Source: Larkinella punicea (GTDB taxonomy: Bacteria; Bacteroidota; Bacteroidia; Cytophagales; Spirosomataceae). Taken from it: DNA of 64,000 bases. The stretch is taken from contig NZ_QOWE01000004.1 in NCBI RefSeq assembly GCF_003334855.1, positions 300,858-364,857 on the forward strand, in the 5' to 3' direction. The stretch's first letter is position 1, and every line of letters begins with the position of its first letter. Below, piece by piece: positions 1-7,736 of the stretch. The notes under the pieces were generated by a model. The model was not told the DNA's origin, searched no databases, and saw only the letters and a list, made by a program, of their open reading frames with translations. Position numbers and translations under genes: made by a program.

Positions 1-1113
1 CCCGACGTCGGTAACCGTAAAACTGGTAGCCACTCGCCAGCGTTTGTCTTTGATATTCCGCGATTGACTGTTGAGAAGCACTTCGTACCGTCGCTCGACA
101 TTGCTCAAATGCCATTTATTTTTATAAGAGCTAAATGTAACAACTTCCTTAAAGTCAGCGAATTTCAAATTCATTTTATATACTACTGACGCCAGCTTTT
201 TCTTCAGCCAGTCGCGGTTATTTTCCCGGTCGAAACCAGACGGTGTTAATGTCCATTCGCAGCGAACAAAAGCGAGCGTCCGGACATCGATGTAAAGCTT
301 GCCGATTACATACGCCTTTCGGCGGTTCTTCTTCGGAATAATGTCAATTTCATACGTCGGCCGATCGTCCAGCAACGTACGCAGTTTAAAATCATAGTAT
401 TTGTAGTTTCGTTCATTAATGACATTATTCCGGGAAGACGCCAGTTTAATAAAGTCCCCAAACAGCGAACTCCGGGCGCCGTTGCTCAGGTTCAAATACG
501 ACGGCAAGTTGTATTTTGAGGTGTCAAATTTCTTTTTTCTTCCTTTAATCAGTTTGATCTGATCCTTTTCATCCGGTCGGTTGTACGCGGATTTGTAGAT
601 CGACAATACAGTTTCGTTGAAGGAAAGCGGTATCGTATCGAGCCGGGTATCTTCCCGGTAAAAAGCGGTCAGTTGCACCGAAGTCGTGTCGTAATTGCGC
701 GGAATGGCGGCAATGGCCTCCTTCAGAACATCGACGGCGGTTTTGCCTCGGGCCTGCACCCGCACTTCGGAAAGCGTAATGGCTGCGGGTTTTAACCGGA
801 TGACCAGATTCTGATTTTTGGCCAGTACAATCGGTTGCGAAAAGGACTGATAACCCACACTGGAAACTTTCAGACTGTCACGGACAAACTCGTTCGGCAC
901 CTTCAGCAAAAAGGCCCCCACTACATTGGAAACTGTACCCATGCTCCGCCCCACCACCGAAATCCCCGCAAACGGAATGGGTTCGCCGGTCTCCTGATTA
1001 ATGACTTTCCCGGAAAGCGTCAAATAACCGGACTGGGCATTGGCAATCAATGTAAAAAGGGTAAAAAGAAATCCGAAAATGGAGGTTAGGCAGAAATTGG
1101 CTGAATACGTCAT
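1..1113 (-). CDS. Secreted CarboxypepD_reg-like domain protein (partial, C-terminus beyond window)
   Basis: The frame is open from an ATG at 1113 to the window edge (371 codons, no stop), so the C-terminus is missing. Residues about 8-26 are a hydrophobic signal peptide ending near IANAQS. It is followed by a carboxypeptidase-regulatory-like Ig domain (about residues 30-105, with SGKVINQETGEPIPFAG and VGAFLLKVP), a fold common at the N-terminus of secreted and TonB-linked proteins of Bacteroidota. The remaining residues are a beta-rich region with no catalytic motif that I recognise. Location is probably periplasm or outer membrane; function unknown. The start codon lies inside a perfect 13-bp hairpin (separate entry), which is odd for an expressed gene. 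Confidence in the gene is high, in the role low. Confidence 0.85.
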   Translation of the reverse strand, partial: MTYSANFCLTSIFGFLFTLFTLIANAQSGYLTLSGKVINQETGEPIPFAGISVVGRSMGTVSNVVGAFLLKVPNEFVRDSLKVSSVGYQSFSQPIVLAKNQNLVIRLKPAAITLSEVRVQARGKTAVDVLKEAIAAIPRNYDTTSVQLTAFYREDTRLDTIPLSFNETVLSIYKSAYNRPDEKDQIKLIKGRKKKFDTSKYNLPSYLNLSNGARSSLFGDFIKLASSRNNVINERNYKYYDFKLRTLLDDRPTYEIDIIPKKNRRKAYVIGKLYIDVRTLAFVRCEWTLTPSGFDRENNRDWLKKKLASVVYKMNLKFADFKEVVTFSSYKNKWHLSNVERRYEVLLNSQSRNIKDKRWRVATSFTVTDVG

Positions 1114-1147
1114 TTGGCTTGTTGTTTGCACCAAAACAAGCCAAATG
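1111..1147 (-). promoter_or_regulatory. 13-bp perfect hairpin covering the start codon of the CarboxypepD_reg gene
   Basis: CATTTGGCTTGTT at 1111-1123 is the exact reverse complement of AACAAGCCAAATG at 1135-1147, with an 11-base loop. On the minus-strand transcript the 3' arm ends with the ATG of the gene starting at 1113, so the start codon would be base-paired. This could limit translation, or show that the element is only a mobile palindrome. The hairpin is seen; its role is inferred. Confidence 0.6.
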
Positions 1148-1162
1148 ACCGATCGCAGTCTG

Positions 1163-1180
1163 CTCAAATCCGGATTTGAG
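1163..1180. promoter_or_regulatory. 18-bp perfect palindrome, possible operator
   Basis: CTCAAATCCGGATTTGAG is perfectly self-complementary and lies 50-67 bp upstream of the ATG at 1113. A gap-free palindrome here could be an operator for a dimeric regulator of that gene. No cognate regulator can be named. Confidence 0.4.
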
Positions 1181-1220
1181 AGGAAATATTAACCGAATCT
1201 GGCCTTGAACAGGCCGCATA

Positions 1221-1266
1221 CGCACCCTGAAAGGGTGAGATCATTAACCCGCGGTTTTTCCGTGGG
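1221..1266. repeat. REP-like element, left inverted arm
   Basis: This stretch holds ACCCTGAAAGGGT and ACCCGCGGTTTTTCCGTGGGT. It is the reverse complement, with few changes, of the start of each 84-bp repeat at 1408-1659. It therefore forms an inverted pair with the unit at 1408 and brackets the 14-bp tandem array. Each arm contains two short palindromes, as in REP elements. No coding signal is seen. Confidence 0.75.
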
Positions 1267-1277
1267 TTTTTCTATGG

Positions 1278-1389
1278 TGGATCCCCATCGGTGGATTCCC
1301 ATCGGTGGATTCCCATCGGTGGATCCCCATCGATGGATCCCCATCGGTGGATTCCCATCGGTGGATCCCCATCGGTGGATCCCCATCGG
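1278..1389. repeat. Tandem array: eight copies of a 14-bp unit
   Basis: Eight head-to-tail copies of TGGATCCCCATCGG fill exactly 112 bp. Variation is confined to position 6 (C or T) and the last base of copy 4 (A instead of G). It is intergenic and lies between the inverted REP-like arms. Both strands stay open through it only because the repeat lacks stops; the resulting ORFs look like artefacts. Near-identity of the units suggests recent expansion. Confidence 0.9.
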
Positions 1390-1407
1390 ATTAACGACTA
1401 AGCGGAC

Positions 1408-1659
1408 GCGCCCACGGAAAAACCGTGGGTTAATGATTACACCCTTTCAGGGTGTTTCGTAGATCGGGCCGTCGCCGGGTACGGTCATTCAGCACCCACG
1501 GAAAAACCGCGGGTTAATGATTACACCCTTTCAGGGTGTTTTGTAGATCAGGCCGTCGCAGGGTACGGTCATTCAGCACCCACGGAAAAACCGCGGGTTA
1601 ATGATTACACCCTTTCAGGGTGTTTTGTATATCGGCCAGTCGCAGGGTACGGTAATTCG
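1408..1659. repeat. Three direct 84-bp REP-like repeats
   Basis: Units start at 1408, 1492 and 1576, an exact 84-bp period. Each has a CCCACGG-AAAAA-CCGYGGG hairpin, then TTAATGATTAC, then the palindrome ACCCTTTCAGGGT, then a more variable tail around GGTACGGT. The third unit is the most diverged at its end. This fills the rest of the gap between the CarboxypepD_reg gene and the AraC gene; no gene is seen here. Confidence 0.9.
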
Positions 1660-1698
1660 TCCGGATAATGATCCTATCTCTTCGAGGTGTTTTTGTCT

Positions 1699-2835
1699 TT
1701 ACACCGCCTGCCGGTTCAAATATTCCTTCGGCGAATGCCCGGTCATTTGTTTGAACGTCCGCTGGAACGTGGCCTGGGAATTGAAACCGCATTCGAAGGC
1801 AATACCGGTCAGCGTCAGGTTGGCACTGGCCGAATCGTTCAGCCGCCGTTTGACATCCTCCACCCGGTATTCATTGACGAAGGTGTTGAAGCTCTTACCG
1901 AGGTGTTGGTTCAAAACCGCCGAAACCGTTTTGGCCGGAAGCCGCAAATGCCGCCCGACTTTCTCGACGGTCAGTTCCGGGTCGAGATAGAGCTGATCGG
2001 TTTCCATGGCCTTGACCAACCCGTTTGTCGTTTCCACAACCAGTTCGTCGGGCAAAACCGCCGGGCTGGTTTTCCGAATGGGTTCAGGCAAAACCGTATG
2101 ACGGGCGTGGAAATACCCGCCCAATCCCAGCCAGTAAATCATCACTGCAATCGGAATATAGAGCGGATACCAGCCAAACGCATCCAAAAGAGCATTGCTG
2201 GTTTGGGGAAGGATATACGGAACCAGATGCAGAAACCAGATCGTTTGAAAGGCAGCAAAAACCATCAGAAACTGCCGCAGCCAGCGCACGCTCGCCCGTT
2301 GTTGCGCCGTCGGGTCGAAATGCGTTTTTTGAAACTGCACCAGCCAGCGATAAGACACCAGCCCGTAGAGGGTTACGGAAATCCAGCGTGGAATGTCAGC
2401 GTACTTATCGTAGGCATCCATTAGGGCGCCCACTTTCTGGTTGTCGGTGTGCTCAAAAAAACCGAACAGCAAACCGAACAGGAAAACCCAGGCCATCAGC
2501 CGACTGCCACAGTCGATGATCACGGGCCAGAAATGCCTTCGTTCGCGTTTACCCAACCGAAAGTCGGGGTCCAGCAACGAGCGGGTATAAAAATAAATCA
2601 GCGGCCCCAACGGCATGATAATGATCAGCGGAACAAAATCGACAAACAGATTGATCCACGGATTCATGATCGGAATGCCAACCGCCAGACTGGCCGACGC
2701 CAGTAGCCCGACCAAAACGGCCAGCAAGCGGTTTGGGAGCCGGTTGCCTTTGGGATTGAACCACAACAAAGCCGCCAGGATGAAACCCTGCGCCGTACCC
2801 AGCAAAAGAATTAAATCCAGTGGTGGTATAGTCAT
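1699..2835 (-). CDS. Membrane-anchored AraC-family transcriptional regulator
   Basis: The N-terminal ~250 residues hold about six or seven hydrophobic helices (for example LILLLGTAQGFILAALLWF and VPLIIIMPLGPLIYFYT). The C-terminal ~100 residues are an AraC/XylS double helix-turn-helix, with VEKVGRHLRLPAKTVSAVLN and GFNSQATFQRTFKQMTG-SPKEYL. This 7TM-plus-AraC layout is frequent in Bacteroidota and is thought to sense an envelope signal directly. I chose the ATG at 2835; the frame extends to a GTG at 2862 that would add nine residues. The gene runs towards the repeat island and is followed by no co-transcribed gene. The target is unknown. Confidence 0.9.
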   Translation of the reverse strand: MTIPPLDLILLLGTAQGFILAALLWFNPKGNRLPNRLLAVLVGLLASASLAVGIPIMNPWINLFVDFVPLIIIMPLGPLIYFYTRSLLDPDFRLGKRERRHFWPVIIDCGSRLMAWVFLFGLLFGFFEHTDNQKVGALMDAYDKYADIPRWISVTLYGLVSYRWLVQFQKTHFDPTAQQRASVRWLRQFLMVFAAFQTIWFLHLVPYILPQTSNALLDAFGWYPLYIPIAVMIYWLGLGGYFHARHTVLPEPIRKTSPAVLPDELVVETTNGLVKAMETDQLYLDPELTVEKVGRHLRLPAKTVSAVLNQHLGKSFNTFVNEYRVEDVKRRLNDSASANLTLTGIAFECGFNSQATFQRTFKQMTGHSPKEYLNRQAV

Positions 2836-2901
2836 ATGGCAAAGTACCGAAAAGATTGGCACCCCTCAAGGTTCCCGAACTGACTTTTCTCACAAAAAAT
2901 A

Positions 2902-2933
2902 AAACCCGCCTTCTGCAATGAGAAGGCGGGTTT
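2902..2933 (-). terminator. Intrinsic terminator, 13-bp stem
   Basis: AAACCCGCCTTCT (2902-2914) pairs perfectly with AGAAGGCGGGTTT (2921-2933) around a 6-base loop. Read on the minus strand the stem is followed by TATTTTTT, so it ends the transcript of the small secreted gene at 2953-3360. Confidence 0.9.
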
Positions 2934-2952
2934 GAGGTCACAATCAGGACGG

Positions 2953-3360
2953 TTAACGACGGCCATATACCGGACCACGATTGGAGCGATTGGATTGTTG
3001 AAAGGCAATCCATTTTTGAAGCTGCGATTTGTTCAGTACATCCAGCATTTCATTCTGCTTTTGGACCTGTAGACGTTGGTACATTTTCGGATTACGACGT
3101 TGCAGGCTGATATTCTCGCGGGTATCGTAGCGGTCTTCAATGCGTTTCAGCTCCTTTTCCTGTTTCCGCGACAGGTTGACGATGGCATCCAGCCGGTCGA
3201 TCTTGATGTCTTCCTTCACATCGTCGTAACGCGAACCGGGGTTGGTGTTGCTGTATGGTGCCGGATTGCGGTTTGCGCTGGGGTTGTATGTGCGTTGAGC
3301 CATTGAAACGCCGGTACTTAACAGGGCTACAGTTGCGAGGGCAATGATGGTCTTTTTCAT
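2953..3360 (-). CDS. Small secreted protein, paralogue A of the 34205-34630 protein
   Basis: It has 135 residues with a clear Sec signal peptide (MKKTIIALATVALLSTGVSMAQ). The mature part starts with a Tyr/Asn/Pro-rich linker, then has a helical core with EDIKIDRLDAIVNLSRKQEK and KRIEDRYD, and ends in a basic tail (GPVYGRR). The protein at 34205-34630 shares signal, core and tail, so the two are paralogues. Charged, probably coiled-coil helices in the periplasm recall small periplasmic stress proteins of the Spy/CpxP type, but that is only an analogy. Function unknown. Both copies have the same three-fold 21-bp repeat upstream. It is monocistronic with its own terminator. Confidence 0.85.
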   Translation of the reverse strand: MKKTIIALATVALLSTGVSMAQRTYNPSANRNPAPYSNTNPGSRYDDVKEDIKIDRLDAIVNLSRKQEKELKRIEDRYDTRENISLQRRNPKMYQRLQVQKQNEMLDVLNKSQLQKWIAFQQSNRSNRGPVYGRR

Positions 3361-3438
3361 GTTCGTGATTGTTTATTTGTTCGTTACTGAAGGTTAGAAG
3401 CCCAATCGGGGGCTGCGTTTAACCGGCCATTCGGGCAT

Positions 3439-3486
3439 TCGACCGAGAGCTGGTTTTTCCCGATCAGCCGGGCGGTTTTACCGATG
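3439..3486 (-). promoter_or_regulatory. Three-copy 21-bp-spaced regulatory repeat upstream of secreted paralogue A
   Basis: On the plus strand, CGA cores at 3440, 3461 and 3482 lie exactly 21 bp apart in the contexts TTCGACCG, TTCCCGATCA and TTTACCGATGA. The same series with the same spacing occurs upstream of the paralogous gene (34729-34777). Direct repeats with one site per two helical turns are the layout bound by LytTR-type response regulators. The nearest core is about 80 bp upstream of the start. In the rest of the 3361-3701 gap I see nothing else convincing. Confidence 0.5.
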
Positions 3487-3701
3487 AGCATCCTGTGAGC
3501 TGTCCGCCGTAGACGGGAGTTGTTTCCGAAACCCGACCACTTACCAAATGCCGGTGGCGGTTGCGGTCTACATCCCCCAACTTTAGGTTGCAAAGGTTTG
3601 TCAAGGGCGATCACTTCGCGTATATTGGAATCGCTTTTCACCCTTCGCTCAACCGCCTAAAAAACTGATTACGACGACATAAGCTCCACCGAAACCATCC
3701 T

Positions 3702-6200
3702 ATGGAAGCGTTCTTACTGGTTATTGTCATTATTCTGATCCTGGTTGCCTTCAGCCGGTTTGCGGACGTCAAGCAACTGATTCTGCGGCAAAGCGATGAG
3801 ATCAATCAATTGCGGGCCGATTTCAAAGCCTTTCAGAACGTCGTCGGCTCAACTGACCAGCCCGTGAAGCCCACGATGCTGGACGAACGAGGGGCGGTTA
3901 TCGAAGTCGTAGAACCGCTGGCTCCCCCCGTAGCGATTCGGCCCGAGCCCATACCGACGCCGGAACCGGAACCGGAACCAACGCCCGTGGTCGAGCAACC
4001 GGCATTTCGGATCGAAAGCGCCCTTCCTCCGCCGATTCCTCAACTCACCGATCTGCCGCCCATTCCGGTTTTGCCCCCACCGGTTCCGGCCGAACCGCAA
4101 CTGTCGTTCTTTCAACGTTTTCTGCGCGACAATCCCGATCTGGAAAAGTTCATTGGCGAAAACCTCATCAACAAAATCGGGATTGGAATTCTGGTTTTAG
4201 GCATCGGCTATTTTGTCAAGTTTGCCATCGACCAGGAATGGATCAACGAGATTGGGCGCGTATTCATCGGTGTGTTGGCGGGTGGAGCCCTCATCGGCAT
4301 TGCCCACCGTTTGCGAAAATCGTTCGGGGCTTTCAGTTCCGTGCTGGTCGGCGGTGGTCTGGCGGTGCTGTACTTTACCATTGCCATTGCCTTCCACGAT
4401 TACCACATTTTCAACCAGACGACGGCTTTTGTGCTGATGGTCGTCATCACCGGTTTTTCCATCCTGCTGGCGATTTCCTACGACCGTGTCGAGCTGGCCG
4501 TCGTGTCGCTGGTCGGCGGTTTTGCCACGCCGTTTATGGTCAGTTCCGGCGACGGCAACTATGTGGTTCTGCTGACCTACATTCTGATTCTGGATGTGGG
4601 CATGCTGGTGCTGGCCTATTTCAAGAAGTGGAATCTGGTGCATATCGTCGCCTACGGGTTCACGGTTCTGCTCTTCGGGGCCTGGCTGTCCGACAGCATT
4701 CTCGAAAACAAACCGCATTATCAAGGGGCCTTCATTTTCGCAGCCCTGTTTTACGTCGTCTTCATGGCGATGAATCTGATCAACAATCTGAAAGAAAAAG
4801 CCCGGTTTTCGGCCGTGGAAATCAGTTTGTTGCTGAGCAGTACGGCTTTCTTCTTCGCAGCCGGGATGGTGATTCTGCTGCATAGCGGCCATCAGAATTA
4901 CCAGGGCTTGTTCACGGTGGCACTGGCCGTCGTCAACTTTGGGCTGGCGGCTTTCCTCTATCGTCGGGAGGCCGTGGACCGCACGCTGATTTATCTGCTG
5001 ATTGGCCTGGTCATCACGTTCGTGAGTCTGGCGATTCCGGTGCAACTCGAAGGCAATTTCATTACGATGTTCTGGGCGCTGGAAGCTGTGTTGCTGTTGT
5101 GGCTGGCCCAAAAATCCGGTCTGACGCTGGTTTCAACCGCTTCGGTGCTGGTTTTGGGGCTGATGCTCGTGAGTCTGGGCATGGACTGGGCGGATCTGTA
5201 CGGTGGTGTTTCGACCTTACCCCTGCCCATTGTTCTCAATAAAGCCTTCATAACCAGCCTGGTTTCCATTGTTGGCCTCCTCGGTGTCAACCGGTTATTG
5301 AACACGCAGACCGAGCCTTTCCGGTTCTGGATTGGTCAACTGGACGTGGAAAGCTATCGCCGGTTTCTGCGGTTCATCACGGTCGTGGTGCTCTACCTGA
5401 GTGGGTTGTTCGAACTGGATTATCAGTCGGCACTACGGATCGGGTTTGGTCCCAACCAGACCATTTTGCTCGGTTGCTACAACCTGTTTTTCGGGGCCGG
5501 TTTGCTGTTCAATGCCCAGCGTTCCGGCAAACGCGGATCGCTCTGGATCGCCGTCTGTCTCGGACTCCTCGGCCTCATCGCCTACCTGTCGACCTACAGC
5601 CCGGCGACGATGACGCTGCTGAACGATTATTTTTTAGGCGACGAACCGAGCCTGATTGGCTTCCCGGTCCATTATGTCAGTCTGCTTTTTACCCTCGCGA
5701 TTCTGTGGCTCATCGACCGGAACAAAGCCCAACTGACGCCCCTGCCGCCGGTTCTGCTGCGAATCTGGCCCTGGTTTCTAGGGTACGTCATTGTATATGT
5801 AGCCACCTCGGAATTGTTCGCGCACGTCATCTATTTCAGTTTTGCGGGATCAAAAACCGCTGGTTTAGCGGGCCAGCCAGCACTGGTGCGTTTCGATGAA
5901 CTGCTGATTCAGACCAATAAAGTCGGCCTGCCGATTCTCTGGGGCGTCTGCGCCTTCGTGTTCATGTGGATTGGATTGAATCGCAAAAACCGCCAGCTCC
6001 GGATTCTGTCGCTCAGCCTGTTTGCCCTGACCATCCTGAAGTTGTTTATTTACGACATCGAGGGCATTTCGGAAGGCGGAAAAATTGCGGCTTTTATTTC
6101 GCTGGGCGTGCTGCTGCTGATCATTTCGTTCATGTACCAGAAAATCAGAAAGCTAATTCTTACCGACGACGCCAATGCGACGCATGAACCGACTGCTTAG
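3702..6200 (+). CDS. DUF2339 polytopic membrane protein
   Basis: It has 832 residues. An N-terminal membrane anchor (residues 1-20) is followed by a short coiled-coil-like stretch (KQLILRQSDEINQLRADF) and a Pro/Glu-rich linker (about 75-135). More than twenty hydrophobic segments then run to the C-terminus, including FIGENLINKIGIGILVLGIG and GRVFIGVLAGGALIGIAHRL. Family and length fit DUF2339 proteins, whose function is unknown. The next gene overlaps it by 26 bp and resembles DUF3999, a frequent partner of DUF2339, so the two probably form one envelope complex. Start by ATG. Confidence 0.92.
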   Translation: MEAFLLVIVIILILVAFSRFADVKQLILRQSDEINQLRADFKAFQNVVGSTDQPVKPTMLDERGAVIEVVEPLAPPVAIRPEPIPTPEPEPEPTPVVEQPAFRIESALPPPIPQLTDLPPIPVLPPPVPAEPQLSFFQRFLRDNPDLEKFIGENLINKIGIGILVLGIGYFVKFAIDQEWINEIGRVFIGVLAGGALIGIAHRLRKSFGAFSSVLVGGGLAVLYFTIAIAFHDYHIFNQTTAFVLMVVITGFSILLAISYDRVELAVVSLVGGFATPFMVSSGDGNYVVLLTYILILDVGMLVLAYFKKWNLVHIVAYGFTVLLFGAWLSDSILENKPHYQGAFIFAALFYVVFMAMNLINNLKEKARFSAVEISLLLSSTAFFFAAGMVILLHSGHQNYQGLFTVALAVVNFGLAAFLYRREAVDRTLIYLLIGLVITFVSLAIPVQLEGNFITMFWALEAVLLLWLAQKSGLTLVSTASVLVLGLMLVSLGMDWADLYGGVSTLPLPIVLNKAFITSLVSIVGLLGVNRLLNTQTEPFRFWIGQLDVESYRRFLRFITVVVLYLSGLFELDYQSALRIGFGPNQTILLGCYNLFFGAGLLFNAQRSGKRGSLWIAVCLGLLGLIAYLSTYSPATMTLLNDYFLGDEPSLIGFPVHYVSLLFTLAILWLIDRNKAQLTPLPPVLLRIWPWFLGYVIVYVATSELFAHVIYFSFAGSKTAGLAGQPALVRFDELLIQTNKVGLPILWGVCAFVFMWIGLNRKNRQLRILSLSLFALTILKLFIYDIEGISEGGKIAAFISLGVLLLIISFMYQKIRKLILTDDANATHEPTA

Positions 6201-7413
6201 CCTGACGACGGTTTTTGTATTGATCTGGGAAATAGGCCGGACGCAATCCTTTGACTTTCGGGCGGGGATTCCTCCGGTGACGCAACCCGGTTATTACCGG
6301 ATTCCGTTGCCCCCCGCCGTGGTCGGGAGGCTGAATGCGGCCAAAACCGACATCCGGCTGTACGACGACCAAAACCGGGAAATACCGTATCTGCTGACGC
6401 AAAAGCAACCCGGCGAACACGTTCAATTCAGGGAATATGAGCTGGTTGGTAAAACTACCACTTCGGTATCGACTCAATTGGTGCTGCGCAATGGCAACAA
6501 AACGCCAATCAATTCCATCGGCCTGATTCTGAAAAATACAAACCTGCGCAAAAAAGCCCGGCTGAGTGGCAGCAACGACGGCAAAACGTGGTACGGTATC
6601 GAAGACGACTACTGGCTCGAACCGGTTTCCAACAGCCGGGCGACCTCCGAAGCCAAAATCCTCGGTTTTCCGCTGAGCGATTACGAATATTACCAACTGG
6701 AAATCAACGACTCACTGAGCGCCCCGCTGAATATTCTCAAAATCGGGTATTATACAACGACCACCGAAGCAGGCAATTATTCCGACATTCCCGGTATTTC
6801 TTTTACGCAACGCGACAGTAGCGATCACAAGAGTTACGTCCACATCACCTTTCCGACCCCATCGCGCCCGGACAAACTGACCATTTCAGTACAATCCCCG
6901 GATCAATACCGCCGAAGCGCAGCGTTGGGGCAGTTCCGGATTCAAAAGAAGAAAAGGAATCGCCGACACCGTTTTTTCGAAACCTTGAAGCGTTTCGAAC
7001 TCAACTCGATGGACAGTCTGCACACCGTTCTCCTGCCAAATCAGCCCACGAAAGACCTGTTCCTGATCATCGAAAATCAGAATAATGTTCCGCTGACGCT
7101 GGGGAATATCAAAGCCCAGCAGTTAAGCACGGAATTACTCGCCAAACTAAAACCGGGCGAATCCTATCACCTGGCTTTTTCCAACCCCACGGTGGGCGCT
7201 CCAGCGTATGATCTGGTGTTTTTCAAAGATAAAATACCGGCAAATCTCCCTGTGATTCAGACGAGTCACATTGGTCCGCTTGTAGAAGTACAAGTTGTCT
7301 CCAACTCCTTTTTTACAGAAAACAACTGGTTGATCTGGCTGGCGATTGGGCTGGTTGTGGTTCTACTCAGCTATTTCTCTTACCAAATGGTAACAGATAT
7401 GAAAAACCGCTAG
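6175..7413 (+). CDS. DUF3999-like periplasmic protein with C-terminal membrane anchor
   Basis: It has 412 residues. An N-terminal signal peptide (about residues 1-24) is followed by a beta-rich periplasmic region, where AGIPPVTQPGYYRIPLP and IRLYDDQNREIPYLL resemble the opening of DUF3999 proteins. A single transmembrane helix lies near the end (WLIWLAIGLVVVLLSYFSY), followed by a short cytoplasmic tail. It overlaps the DUF2339 gene by 26 bp and must be translationally coupled to it. ATGs at 6175 and 6184 are both possible. Function is unknown; the pairing suggests a shared role in the envelope. Confidence 0.85.
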   Translation: MRRMNRLLSLTTVFVLIWEIGRTQSFDFRAGIPPVTQPGYYRIPLPPAVVGRLNAAKTDIRLYDDQNREIPYLLTQKQPGEHVQFREYELVGKTTTSVSTQLVLRNGNKTPINSIGLILKNTNLRKKARLSGSNDGKTWYGIEDDYWLEPVSNSRATSEAKILGFPLSDYEYYQLEINDSLSAPLNILKIGYYTTTTEAGNYSDIPGISFTQRDSSDHKSYVHITFPTPSRPDKLTISVQSPDQYRRSAALGQFRIQKKKRNRRHRFFETLKRFELNSMDSLHTVLLPNQPTKDLFLIIENQNNVPLTLGNIKAQQLSTELLAKLKPGESYHLAFSNPTVGAPAYDLVFFKDKIPANLPVIQTSHIGPLVEVQVVSNSFFTENNWLIWLAIGLVVVLLSYFSYQMVTDMKNR

Positions 7414-7435
7414 CCGGTTTTCATATCAATCCAGA

Positions 7436-7506
7436 ATCTCCCTCCCCTCCCTGTCCCCGGATTACATGCGGGGTTATCCATCCTCGGCCCTGCGGGTTTG
7501 CATTCC
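7436..7506. repeat. REP-like dispersed element, copy 1
   Basis: It contains CCCCGGATTACATGCGGGG followed by TTATCCATCC and GGCCCTGCGGG. A related arrangement (CCTGGATTGCATCCGGGG, then TGATCCAGATGCC and AGCCCTGCGGGC) occurs at 42200-42262. It lies just after the DUF3999-like gene. A dispersed palindromic family is the simplest reading. Confidence 0.6.
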
Positions 7507-7662
7507 GTCTATCTAAATCAATAAGTAGTGCTATAATTCAATATAATTGAATTATAAATAAATAATAAGCATTTCAATAGAATCAAATACCTATTATCTC
7601 TTGCCAAATATTTTCTATTAACAGTCAAAACTAATCTTTTATAGTAAAATATCAGAAATAAT

Positions 7663-7693
7663 TTTGAAAAAACCGATAAATTATATAGCCTTG
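7663..7693 (+). promoter_or_regulatory. Bacteroidota-type promoter of the first SusC gene
   Basis: TTTG at 7663-7666 and TAGCCTTG at 7686-7693 are separated by 19 bp, matching the -33 TTTG and -7 TAnnTTTG pattern with one mismatch in the second box. It sits in a strongly AT-rich stretch (7510-7736) unlike the surrounding DNA and 43 bp before the SusC ATG. It would drive the large carbohydrate locus. Confidence 0.6.
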
Positions 7694-7736
7694 CAACGAA
7701 ATTATTCCTAATCATAATTCAATAATATTGAATATT

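Noticed and set aside
1205-1462. 85-codon plus-strand and 65-codon minus-strand ORFs with Trp/Pro repeats
   Set aside because: They are simply translations of the 14-bp tandem repeat, which lacks stop codons; no start signal or domain.
1278-1659. Repeat island considered as a CRISPR array
   Set aside because: Units are contiguous (14 bp) or fully similar over 84 bp, with no unique spacers and no cas genes nearby.
3384-3641. 85-codon minus-strand ORF
   Set aside because: It covers the conserved 21-bp repeat region and has no signal, domain or coding-like sequence.
4197-5111. 304-codon minus-strand ORF inside the DUF2339 gene
   Set aside because: Gln/His/Asp-rich translation typical of the antisense of a membrane protein gene; the plus-strand frame is clearly the real one.
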